A DNA stretch of 13,935 nt from an uncultured Prevotella sp. (GTDB lineage: Bacteria > Bacteroidota > Bacteroidia > Bacteroidales > Bacteroidaceae). Within the stretch, counting starts at the first letter, position 1. Each line of letters starts with the position of its first letter. The stretch covers positions 1 through 13,935 of the forward strand of contig CAJKQX010000067.1 of NCBI GenBank assembly GCA_905202125.1, given 5' to 3'. The position numbers and the translations under genes are program-made. This document shows, one piece after another, positions 6,985 to 13,935 of this stretch. The notes under the pieces are model-generated. The model saw nothing but the letters and a program-made list of their open reading frames with translations. It had not been told where the DNA came from and did not search any database.

Positions 6985-7917
6985 ATGGCAGTACACAAGA
7001 AATTCAGCAAAAGCGTTCTCGGACGCGGACTCGACGACATAGAACGCGGCAAGGGCCTCGACGCGCTCATCGACACCAACGGTGTGCGCACTCAGGGCAC
7101 ATCCACCATCAACGAAGTGCCCATAGAACAAATCGAACCGAACCCCAACCAGCCACGTCGCGATTTCGATGAGGAGGCGCTGCGCGAACTGGCCAACAGC
7201 ATCAAGGAGATAGGCATCATCCAACCCATCACCCTGAGACAGACGGCTGAGAACAAGTTCCAGATCATTGCGGGCGAACGCCGTTGGCGCGCCTCACAAC
7301 TGGCTGGGCTCACAGCCGTGCCGGCCTACATCCGCACCATAAAGGATGAGAACGTCATGGAGATGGCTCTCGTGGAGAACATACAGCGCGAAGACCTCAA
7401 CGCCATCGAAATAGCCCTGGCCTATGAACATCTGCTCAGCGCCGAGGGAATGACTCAGGAGAAGGTGTCAGAACGTGTGGGCAAAAGCCGCACGGCCATC
7501 ACCAACCACCTCAGACTGCTCCGTCTGCCGGCACAAGTGCAGATGGCGCTGCAGAAAAAGGAAATAGACATGGGCCACGCCCGAGCCCTGCTGGCCATCG
7601 ACAGTCCCTCACTGCAGATCAAACTGTTCAACGAGGTGCAACGCAATGGCTACTCCGTGAGAAAAGTGGAGGAAATGGCGCAACGTCTGAAGAACGGTGA
7701 GGACGTGGAGAGCGGCAAAAAGAAGATTACAGCCAAAGCCCAGCTGCCCGAGGAATTCACCACATTGAGAAACATGTTGTCACGATTCCTCAACACCAAA
7801 GTGCAGATGACCTGCTCGGCCAAAGGCAAAGGCAAAATCACGATTCCTTTCTCCAACGAGGAGGAACTGGAACATATCATGACGGTTTTTGATAAAATGA
7901 AAGATCAGCAAGCGTGA
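6985..7917 (+). CDS. parB: Chromosome partitioning protein ParB (Spo0J, CTP-binding)
   Basis: This 310-residue protein binds parS sites and spreads as a CTP-dependent sliding clamp; its N-terminal peptide stimulates ParA. The nucleotide-binding region carries GERRWRA (97-103) and ENIQREDLNAIE (131-142). A helix-turn-helix for parS lies at about 156-182 (MTQEKVSERVGKSRTAITNH), and the C-terminal dimer domain follows a basic, gapped linker near 240-253. The N-terminus is unusual: the ParA-activating motif appears twice, as LGRGLDD (12-18) and GKGLDALI (22-29). No in-frame ATG lies upstream in the gap, which fixes the start. The stop overlaps the next gene by 4 bases. No convincing parS was found in the window. 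Confidence 0.97.
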   Translation: MAVHKKFSKSVLGRGLDDIERGKGLDALIDTNGVRTQGTSTINEVPIEQIEPNPNQPRRDFDEEALRELANSIKEIGIIQPITLRQTAENKFQIIAGERRWRASQLAGLTAVPAYIRTIKDENVMEMALVENIQREDLNAIEIALAYEHLLSAEGMTQEKVSERVGKSRTAITNHLRLLRLPAQVQMALQKKEIDMGHARALLAIDSPSLQIKLFNEVQRNGYSVRKVEEMAQRLKNGEDVESGKKKITAKAQLPEEFTTLRNMLSRFLNTKVQMTCSAKGKGKITIPFSNEEELEHIMTVFDKMKDQQA

Positions 7918-8663
7918 GAATCCTTGTATCGTACATATTGCGTATAAGCCTGATATGCTGCATGATGGCCCTGCCCACACGGTCGGCCGCACAAGCAGCG
8001 GGTACAATATACAAGGACAAAGGCAACTCATGGAATGTCAACATGGAGGACAGCATGCTCAACACGAGTCATCTGTTGACATCTGTCGAGGACAAACAGC
8101 TCATGCTCGTGACCGACTCCGTGGCCAAGACCGCTCGCAAAGACTGGAGCACATGGCGCCCCGACCCGCAAAGGGCATTGTGGCTGGCCATCGTTCTGCC
8201 CGGTGCCGGACAGATATACAACCGCAAATACTGGAAACTACCCATCGTGTATGGAGGATTCGTGGGATGTTTTTATGCCATGAGATGGAACAACCAGATG
8301 TTCAAGGATTACTCTCAGGCCTACATGGATCTCATGGACGATGACCCCAACACACAGAGCTACAACCAGTTTTTGCATCTTGGCAACAAGATTGACGAGA
8401 CAAATATCGAAAGATACTCAAACCTTTTCAAAAAACGTAAGGACCGTTACCGCCGCTGGCGCGACCTCAGCGTGTTCGCCCTCATTGGCGTCTATGCCCT
8501 CTCGGTGGTCGATGCGTATGTGGATGCGTCGCTCTCCGAATTTGACATTTCAAAGGATCTGAGCCTCAGAGTGGAACCGGTAATTATAAACAACAGCACA
8601 GGCAAGACCCCGGCTCCGCTCAAATCAAACTCGATAGGAGTGAACTGCAGCCTGAATTTCTGA
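7914..8663 (+). CDS. DUF5683 domain-containing membrane protein
   Basis: This 249-residue protein of unknown function has a DUF5683-type pattern common in Bacteroidota. It has an N-terminal signal sequence (hydrophobic to about residue 20, probable cleavage after SAAQA, 24-28), then a conserved block LPGAGQIYNRKYWKLPIVYGGF (95-116) with hydrophobic helices. A basic stretch FKKRKDRYRRWRDLS (172-186) and a last helix lead to VDAYVDASLSEFDIS (199-213). The start is GTG at 7914, overlapping the parB stop as GTGA. It was chosen because it supplies the complete signal sequence, whereas the first ATG would remove most of it. Tight coupling to parB suggests co-production with partition proteins. Its role is not known. 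Confidence 0.85.
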   Translation: MRILVSYILRISLICCMMALPTRSAAQAAGTIYKDKGNSWNVNMEDSMLNTSHLLTSVEDKQLMLVTDSVAKTARKDWSTWRPDPQRALWLAIVLPGAGQIYNRKYWKLPIVYGGFVGCFYAMRWNNQMFKDYSQAYMDLMDDDPNTQSYNQFLHLGNKIDETNIERYSNLFKKRKDRYRRWRDLSVFALIGVYALSVVDAYVDASLSEFDISKDLSLRVEPVIINNSTGKTPAPLKSNSIGVNCSLNF

Positions 8664-8726
8664 TACCTCAAACACACGTAAACGGATTATTCTAAAAACA
8701 GAAAATAAAAATAGGAATTACAATTA

Positions 8727-10040
8727 ATGAAAAAGATAAACCTCTTGATTATCACAGCTCTCTTCGGATGTTGCACCACTATCACGGCGCAAAGCGAGGA
8801 CGACACGGAAATAACGGTGACAAATGATAAAGGCGAGAAAGAAATAATCGAACTGCCAAGCGGACTGACATGCGAATTTGACAGTCTGCTAAGCGAATAC
8901 AACATCAAAACTTATCTCAAAGAGGACACCGACTGCAACATGCAGGACATCAACCCGGTGTATGATAAGGATGTTTACATCGCACGATTGAAACGATTGC
9001 CCACACGCATAGAGATGCCCTACAACGACGCCGTGCAGCAGATAATCGACAGATACGGCATAAAACTCCGACAGTCGGTAAGCACCATGCTGGGCCTGCA
9101 GAATTTCTACATACCCATATTTGAGGAGGCTCTCGAGGCCTACGGACTGCCGTTGGAACTGAAATACCTGCCCGTGGTGGAGTCGGCACTCAACCCCAAC
9201 GCCGTGTCACGTGTGGGAGCGACAGGTCTGTGGCAGTTTATGATCACCACAGGCAAGCGCTACGGACTTGAAGTAAACTCGCTCGTGGACGAACGACGCG
9301 ACCCCGTGAAATCGTCCTACGCCGCCGCCCACTACCTGAGCGACCTGTACAAGATATTCGGCGACTGGAACCTTGTCATCGCAGCATACAACTGCGGACC
9401 GGAAAACATCAACAAAGCCATACACCGTTCGAACGGCGAGACAGACTATTGGCAAATCTATCCTTATCTGCCCAAAGAGACACGAGGATACGTTCCGTCG
9501 TTTATCGCAGCCAACTACATGATGAACTACTACTGCGATCACAACATCTGTCCGATGAGAGCCGAACTGCCTGTCAAGACAGACACAATCATGGTGGACC
9601 GCGATGTGCATTTCGAACAGATAGCAAGTGTGCTCAATATCGATATCAAACAAATCAAAGAGCTCAACCCGCAATACCGTCGGAACATCGTCAACGGCAG
9701 CAACAAGCTTTCCGCACTGCGTCTGCCGGCCGACCAGATAAACAATTTCATCGACAATCAGGAGAAAATCTATTCTTACGATACGGATAATCTGCTCAGC
9801 AAACGGAGCGAAGTGGAAATCAACAAGAACGTGCCCGTCACCTCGACAAGCAAAAGAAGCCGCAGCTCAAGGACAAGCAGAAAATCCACCAGAACAAGAA
9901 GTCGCAGCGTGACAATAAGAAAAGGCGACACTCTCTCGGATATAGCAAAACGAAACCACACCACTGTGAGCAAACTGAAAAAGCTCAACCGAATCAGCGG
10001 TACAAACATACGCGCCGGAAAGAAGATCAGAGTCAAATAA
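8727..10040 (+). CDS. Membrane-bound lytic murein transglycosylase, MltD-like
   Basis: This 437-residue envelope enzyme cleaves the glycan strands of peptidoglycan. A signal sequence covers 1-21; LFGC at 12-15 could be a lipobox (as in the MltD lipoprotein), while TAQ at 20-22 could be a signal peptidase I site. The GH23 lysozyme-like domain spans about 98-265, with catalytic E152 in PVVESALNPNAVS, then GATGLWQFM and the AYNCGPENI block. A degenerate LysM-like stretch lies at about 293-335. A Ser/Arg-rich linker (about 372-394) precedes a clear C-terminal LysM (395-437, VTIRKGDTLSDIAKRN). It follows the DUF5683 gene by 63 bases and precedes rel by 18, so it probably shares their transcript. 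Confidence 0.9.
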   Translation: MKKINLLIITALFGCCTTITAQSEDDTEITVTNDKGEKEIIELPSGLTCEFDSLLSEYNIKTYLKEDTDCNMQDINPVYDKDVYIARLKRLPTRIEMPYNDAVQQIIDRYGIKLRQSVSTMLGLQNFYIPIFEEALEAYGLPLELKYLPVVESALNPNAVSRVGATGLWQFMITTGKRYGLEVNSLVDERRDPVKSSYAAAHYLSDLYKIFGDWNLVIAAYNCGPENINKAIHRSNGETDYWQIYPYLPKETRGYVPSFIAANYMMNYYCDHNICPMRAELPVKTDTIMVDRDVHFEQIASVLNIDIKQIKELNPQYRRNIVNGSNKLSALRLPADQINNFIDNQEKIYSYDTDNLLSKRSEVEINKNVPVTSTSKRSRSSRTSRKSTRTRSRSVTIRKGDTLSDIAKRNHTTVSKLKKLNRISGTNIRAGKKIRVK

Positions 10041-10058
10041 CACTAAAAACCATAGATT

Positions 10059-12317
10059 ATGGACGACAGAGAGTTGAAAGATATACAGAAAGAGAAAGCC
10101 GAAGATCAGATGATTGACGATGCGTTTCAACATCTGCTCAACACTTACGTCTCATCACGTCACCGCCAGAAGGTGGACAAAATCACAAAGGCATTCAATT
10201 TTGCCCGTCAGGCCCACAAAGGCGTCCGACGTCTCTCCGGCGAACCATACATCATGCACCCCATATCGGTAGCACAGATAGCATGCGAGGAGATGGGGCT
10301 CGGCTCGACAAGCATCTGTTCGGCTCTGCTCCACGATGTGGTGGAGGACACGGATTACACCGTAGAGGACATCGAAAACATCTTCGGAGACAAGGTGGCA
10401 CAGATTGTCGACGGACTGACAAAGATTTCCGGCGGCATATTCGGAGAACAGGCATCGGCCCAGGCGGAAAATTTCAAAAAGCTGCTGCTCACCATGAGCA
10501 ACGACATACGTGTCATCCTGATCAAGATATGCGACCGCCTGCACAACATGCGGACACTGAAAAGCCAACCGGCCAACAAACAATACAAGATTGCAGGCGA
10601 GACTCTCTACATCTACGCACCGCTGGCCAACCGACTCGGACTGAACAAGATAAAGACCGAACTGGAAGACCTCAGCTTCAGATACGAACATCCCGAGGAG
10701 TACGCATCCATCGAACAGAAACTCGCCATGACACAGGCCTCGCGCGAAACATTGTTCAATCTCTTCACCACTCCCATACGCGAGGCTCTCGACAATATGG
10801 GAATCAGTTACCAGCTCAAGGCCCGCGTGAAAAGCCCTTATTCCATTTGGAACAAGATGCAGAACAAGCACGTCACCTTCGAAGAGATATACGACATCCT
10901 GGCCGTGCGCATAATATTCACCCCGAAGAGCCAGGAGGAAGAGATAAACGAATGCTTCAACATATACGTTGCGATAAACCAGATATACAAATCTCACCCC
11001 GACCGCTTGCGCGACTGGGTCAATCATCCCAAAGCCAACGGCTATCAGGCACTGCACGTCACCCTCATGTCACGTCAAGGACAATGGATTGAGGTGCAGA
11101 TCCGAAGCAAACGCATGGACGAAGTGGCCGAACAGGGCTTCGCCGCACACTGGAAATACAAGGAGGGCGACGTGGTGGTGGACGACGACAGCGAGCTCAA
11201 CAACTGGCTGAGCACCATCAAGGAGATACTCGACGATCCACAGCCGGACGCTATGGATTTTCTCGACACGATAAAGCTCAACCTCTTTGCCAGCGAGATA
11301 TTCGTATTCACGCCCAAAGGCGAAATCAAGACCATGCCCGCAGGATGCACCGTGTTGGATTTCGCTTTTCAGATACACACCTTCCTGGGCACACACTGCA
11401 TAGGTGCCAAAGTGAACCACAAGCTCGTGCCTCTGAGCCATAAGCTGCAGAGCGGAGACCAGGTTGAGATCCTCACTTCCAAATCGCAATACGTACGACC
11501 CAACTGGATCAATTTCGTATCTACGGCCAAAGCCAAAGGTAAAATACAGACCACACTGCGCCGCGAGAATCGCGAGACAAAAAAGAAGGGCGAGGAGATA
11601 CTTGCCGAATGGCTCAAAAAACATGACATGGAGGTCAACATGACCGTCATCAACAAGCTATGCTCGCTCCATGAGATACAGTCATCGGACGACCTTCTCA
11701 TCGCATTGGGACAAGGCAACATCATTCTCGGCGACAAAGAACTGGACGAACTGTTCGACAAAAAGAAAGAACCCACGCTGACATGGCGCAAGTTTGTGCC
11801 GTTCCTCGGATACAACAAGGATGAGATAAAGAAGAAAGCGCTCTTCATAGTAGGCAAGGGCTTCAACAAGAAAAAACCGGTCATCATCTCCGAAGATACG
11901 ATAAGCCAATATCTTTATCCCAAATGCTGCAACCCCATACCGGGCGACGACATCTTAGGCTACATCGACAATGAGAATCGGATAGAGATACACAAACGTG
12001 ACTGCCAGATTGCGGCAAAACTCAAGACGAGTTTCGGCAACAGGATACTCGATGCCAAATGGGACATGCACAAGCAGATATTCTTTGATGCCACAATACA
12101 GATTCAAGGCATCGACCGCAAGGGTATGTTGCTGGATGTGGCCAACGTCATATCCGACAAGATGGGCATCAATATCCGTAAAATCACAATCTCAAGTCAG
12201 GACGGAATCTTCGACGGTCAGATAGACTTGCGGGTACACGACCGCAACGAGATGAAAGAAATCATCAAGAACCTCAAGAAGATACACGACATGCAGAATG
12301 TGCTGCGTGTGCTTTAA
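10059..12317 (+). CDS. rel: RelA/SpoT-family (p)ppGpp synthetase/hydrolase
   Basis: This 752-residue long RSH protein makes and probably degrades the alarmone (p)ppGpp. The HD hydrolase domain has its metal ligands in place: H53, H92-D93 in LLHDVVEDT and D159 in KICDRLHNMRT. The synthetase shows RVKSPYSIWNKM (256-267), YDILAVRIIF with D279, NGYQALH (327-333) and EVQIRSKRMDEVAEQG with E345. A TGS domain (about 414-475), the zinc-finger-like block PKCCNPIPGDD (621-631) and a C-terminal ACT domain (about 674-752) follow. With intact HD residues it is of the bifunctional Rel/SpoT kind rather than a RelA with a dead hydrolase. It is the last gene of the parA-led run. The region after the stop holds a repeat relative and a weak hairpin. 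Confidence 0.96.
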   Translation: MDDRELKDIQKEKAEDQMIDDAFQHLLNTYVSSRHRQKVDKITKAFNFARQAHKGVRRLSGEPYIMHPISVAQIACEEMGLGSTSICSALLHDVVEDTDYTVEDIENIFGDKVAQIVDGLTKISGGIFGEQASAQAENFKKLLLTMSNDIRVILIKICDRLHNMRTLKSQPANKQYKIAGETLYIYAPLANRLGLNKIKTELEDLSFRYEHPEEYASIEQKLAMTQASRETLFNLFTTPIREALDNMGISYQLKARVKSPYSIWNKMQNKHVTFEEIYDILAVRIIFTPKSQEEEINECFNIYVAINQIYKSHPDRLRDWVNHPKANGYQALHVTLMSRQGQWIEVQIRSKRMDEVAEQGFAAHWKYKEGDVVVDDDSELNNWLSTIKEILDDPQPDAMDFLDTIKLNLFASEIFVFTPKGEIKTMPAGCTVLDFAFQIHTFLGTHCIGAKVNHKLVPLSHKLQSGDQVEILTSKSQYVRPNWINFVSTAKAKGKIQTTLRRENRETKKKGEEILAEWLKKHDMEVNMTVINKLCSLHEIQSSDDLLIALGQGNIILGDKELDELFDKKKEPTLTWRKFVPFLGYNKDEIKKKALFIVGKGFNKKKPVIISEDTISQYLYPKCCNPIPGDDILGYIDNENRIEIHKRDCQIAAKLKTSFGNRILDAKWDMHKQIFFDATIQIQGIDRKGMLLDVANVISDKMGINIRKITISSQDGIFDGQIDLRVHDRNEMKEIIKNLKKIHDMQNVLRVL

Positions 12318-12343
12318 CCCAAATGGCCGTCAGACCGCAAGGG
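12318..12343. repeat. Degenerate relative of the 26-bp repeat
   Basis: Beginning right after the rel stop, the sequence shares the frame of the 26-bp element: CCCAAAT, then GGCC, AGACCG, CAA and GGG. The inner palindrome has decayed (GGCCGTC in place of CGGTCATT), so it no longer folds as cleanly. It lies between the convergent rel and helicase genes. Confidence 0.5.
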
Positions 12344-12351
12344 CTATCTTA

Positions 12352-12377
12352 TCCGGCGTAGTCCGTCTCATGCCGGA
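12352..12377. terminator. Weak hairpin between rel and the helicase gene
   Basis: TCCGGC (12352-12357) and GCCGGA (12372-12377) form a 6-bp stem with a 14-nt loop between two convergent genes. No T-run follows on either strand. A termination role is suggested by position only. Confidence 0.3.
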
Positions 12378-12382
12378 AAGAA

Positions 12383-13843
12383 TCATTCCCGAGGCGCGTC
12401 CTGTGTCTGCGTCTTGGGCCAATTGACCAGGAATAGTCGATCTTTAGCTCGTGTAAAGGCCGTGTAAAGCCAGTGCACGTAGTCGGGCGTGAGCATCTCG
12501 TCGGTCATATATCCCTGATCCAAATAGACGTGCGCCCACTGTCCGCCCTGCGCCTTATGGCAGGTGACGGCGTAGGAGAACTTTATCTGCAAGGCATTGA
12601 AATAAGGATCTTCCTTCAGCTTTTTTATTCTTTCACTCTTGGGACGTATGTCTGCATAGTCCTCCATGACGCTCTCATAGAGACGTTGGTTCTGCTCGGC
12701 ACTGAGCGCGGGAGCCTCCGTGGTGAGACTGTCGGTCACGGCGGTGACGCTCAATTCGTAATTATCATAGTCGGGCAGGCTCAGCCACAGATCGGCAAAG
12801 GTGAACCCATACAGCCCGCGCACATTTCTCACACGCTGCACGACAGCCCTGTCGCCATTGGCAAGAAACGAGAGCGTCTGCTCACGGTCGTCGGCCTTGA
12901 TGCCGTTGACGCGGTTTTCTTTCTCCGTCCAGTAATAATTGTTCTTCACCACCATCAGCATGTCGCCCGACGTGAGCATATCCTCCCGTCCGAGCACCGT
13001 GTTGCGAATGCCCTGATTGTAGATGTTTGCACGTTTGTTTGAACGCGTGACCACCATCGTCTCGTCCATGCCCACTTCCGAGTAACTGGAATAAAGACTC
13101 TCGATGAGTTCGTTGCCTGGCACACAGACAATATCTGCAAAACCCGCAAAATGTATCTTCGGCAGATGATTGATGCCGTTGGCCGTAATCTTATTGCGTA
13201 TGCTTGTGGCATTGAAGAGTATGCCCGAACCTCGGTTCTGGCGCATCACCTCGCTCATATCAGCCTCATACACCGACAGTCCGTATCCGCTCATGAACAT
13301 GGAGCTCAGAGCCGGCGACTCGTCCTCACCCACCGGAGGCAGCTGGGCCTTGTCGCCGATGAACATCATGCGGCATCCCTGCCCGCCATAGACATACGAC
13401 ACGAGGTCGTCCAACAGGCAACCGCCGGCAAACACCGAGTCGGCGCTACCGTTATTGGCTATCATCGATGCCTCGTCCACGATGAAGAACGCTCCTTTGA
13501 GCATATTGGGTGCGAGCCCGAAGGTGCCCCCGAACGTTTTCTGACGATAGATCTTGCTGTGGATGGTGAATGCCGCATGACCGGCGTTCATGGCAAACAC
13601 CTTAGCGGCCCGCCCCGTGGGAGCGAGCAGCACCACCTTTTGTCCGAGACGTTTGAGTGTACGCACGATGGCACCGGCAAGCGATGTCTTGCCCGTACCG
13701 GCCGACCCGCGCATTATCATAAGCGCATGCTGCGAGCGATCGGAGACGAACGAGACGAACGTGCGGGTAGCCGCCAACTGCTCGGCGGTGGGTTCAAACC
13801 CGAGTTCGGACGTGATCTTGTATATCAGTTCTTCTTTTGTCAT
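12383..13843 (-). CDS. SF1B DNA helicase, RecD2/Pif1-like
   Basis: This 486-residue protein carries all the usual helicase motifs: I GSAGTGKTS (46-54), Ia LLAPTGRAAKV (72-82), II FIVDEASMI (120-128), III GDKAQLPPVGEDESP (163-177), IV TRSNKRANIYN (266-276), V FSYAVTCHKAQGGQW (422-436) and VI YTAFTRAKDRL (460-470). It would unwind DNA 5' to 3' using ATP, in repair or replication. At 486 residues it is shorter than full RecD2 because it lacks the N-terminal domain of RecD2 and starts close to motif I. A SH3-like insertion may occupy about 280-350. It is convergent with rel and alone on its strand. The partner proteins and exact job are unknown. Confidence 0.9.
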   Translation of the reverse strand: MTKEELIYKITSELGFEPTAEQLAATRTFVSFVSDRSQHALMIMRGSAGTGKTSLAGAIVRTLKRLGQKVVLLAPTGRAAKVFAMNAGHAAFTIHSKIYRQKTFGGTFGLAPNMLKGAFFIVDEASMIANNGSADSVFAGGCLLDDLVSYVYGGQGCRMMFIGDKAQLPPVGEDESPALSSMFMSGYGLSVYEADMSEVMRQNRGSGILFNATSIRNKITANGINHLPKIHFAGFADIVCVPGNELIESLYSSYSEVGMDETMVVTRSNKRANIYNQGIRNTVLGREDMLTSGDMLMVVKNNYYWTEKENRVNGIKADDREQTLSFLANGDRAVVQRVRNVRGLYGFTFADLWLSLPDYDNYELSVTAVTDSLTTEAPALSAEQNQRLYESVMEDYADIRPKSERIKKLKEDPYFNALQIKFSYAVTCHKAQGGQWAHVYLDQGYMTDEMLTPDYVHWLYTAFTRAKDRLFLVNWPKTQTQDAPRE

Positions 13844-13876
13844 TTGCCGACAATGCCCTTTTTCACCTTATATAAT

Positions 13877-13902
13877 CCCAAATCGGTCATTAGACCGACA
13901 AT
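13877..13902. repeat. 26-bp palindromic intergenic repeat, copy 2
   Basis: This copy is identical over 26 bases to 3868-3893. Here GGG follows directly at 13903-13905, so the outer CCCA can also pair with TGGG and the whole element folds as an imperfect hairpin around the ATTA loop. It lies 33 bases upstream of the start of the minus-strand helicase gene, in its leader or promoter. The 9-base CCGACAATG of its 3' flank is repeated at 13847-13855, next to the helicase start codon. No TAnnTTTG box is seen here. Confidence 0.8.
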
Positions 13903-13935
13903 GGGCATAAATGTTAGTTATCGTATTGTCTGTTC

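Noticed and set aside
6941..7042. Small frame of 33 codons starting in the parA-parB gap (ATGATGGCAAGACAAGG)
   Set aside because: It runs out of frame into parB and ends there. The start has no support beyond being an ATG, and its product shows no recognisable feature.
9203..9218. CACGTG core inside the transglycosylase gene, considered as a parS site
   Set aside because: The flanks (GTGT and TGGGA) do not fit the TGTTCCACGTGGAACA-type parS palindrome, and it lies within conserved coding sequence.
10155..11057. Long open frame opposite rel (minus strand, 300 codons)
   Set aside because: It is the mirror of a clear rel gene, has no recognisable motif or ribosome-binding context, and the other strand carries strong conserved domains.
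13858..13876. Promoter -7 box for the helicase gene on the minus strand
   Set aside because: The sequence before the ATG (TATATAAGGTG) is AT-rich but lacks TAnnTTTG, so no promoter is called.

Overview
This window reads as a chromosomal housekeeping segment of a Bacteroidales bacterium (Bacteroidota). The evidence is the gene order, the proteins (a DUF5683 membrane protein, FtsH with a Bacteroidota-style N/Q-rich N-terminus, LpxB for lipid A) and promoter-like boxes of the Bacteroidota form TAnnTTTG, including a good TTTG-N18-TACCTTTG in front of a tRNA gene. A gut family such as Muribaculaceae or Prevotellaceae is likely, but that is inference. Coding regions are moderately GC-rich and gaps are AT-rich. 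No phage, insertion sequence, CRISPR array, toxin-antitoxin or defence module is visible.

Layout. Positions 1-500: the possible end of an upstream gene with a hairpin over its stop, a tRNA-Gln(CUG) gene on the minus strand with its own terminator and promoter, and a divergent promoter for the next operon. 504-3858 (+): rsfS, ftsH, cdsA (ribosome silencing, membrane proteolysis, phospholipid precursor). 3868-3958: a small palindromic repeat and a long bidirectional terminator between convergent operons. 5956-3985 (-): surE then lpxB. 5957-6119: divergent promoter region, with a bulged hairpin in the parA leader. 6120-12317 (+): parA, parB, a DUF5683 gene, a membrane-bound lytic transglycosylase with LysM, and a long bifunctional-type RelA/SpoT protein. 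These are closely spaced and probably partly co-transcribed. 13843-12383 (-): a compact SF1B (RecD2-like) helicase, convergent with rel.

The genes form two themes: envelope and membrane building or maintenance (FtsH, CdsA, LpxB, DUF5683, lytic transglycosylase), and chromosome and growth control (ParA/ParB, Rel, RsfS, helicase). Placing the partition genes, a membrane protein, a wall hydrolase and the (p)ppGpp enzyme in one run fits coordination of segregation, wall growth and nutrient status, but the sequence does not prove it.

I see no clearly new multi-gene system. The least explained signals are non-coding: a 26-bp palindromic intergenic element present twice exactly (3868, 13877) and once in degenerate form (12318), the hairpin in the parA leader, and a doubled ParA-activating motif at the ParB N-terminus.
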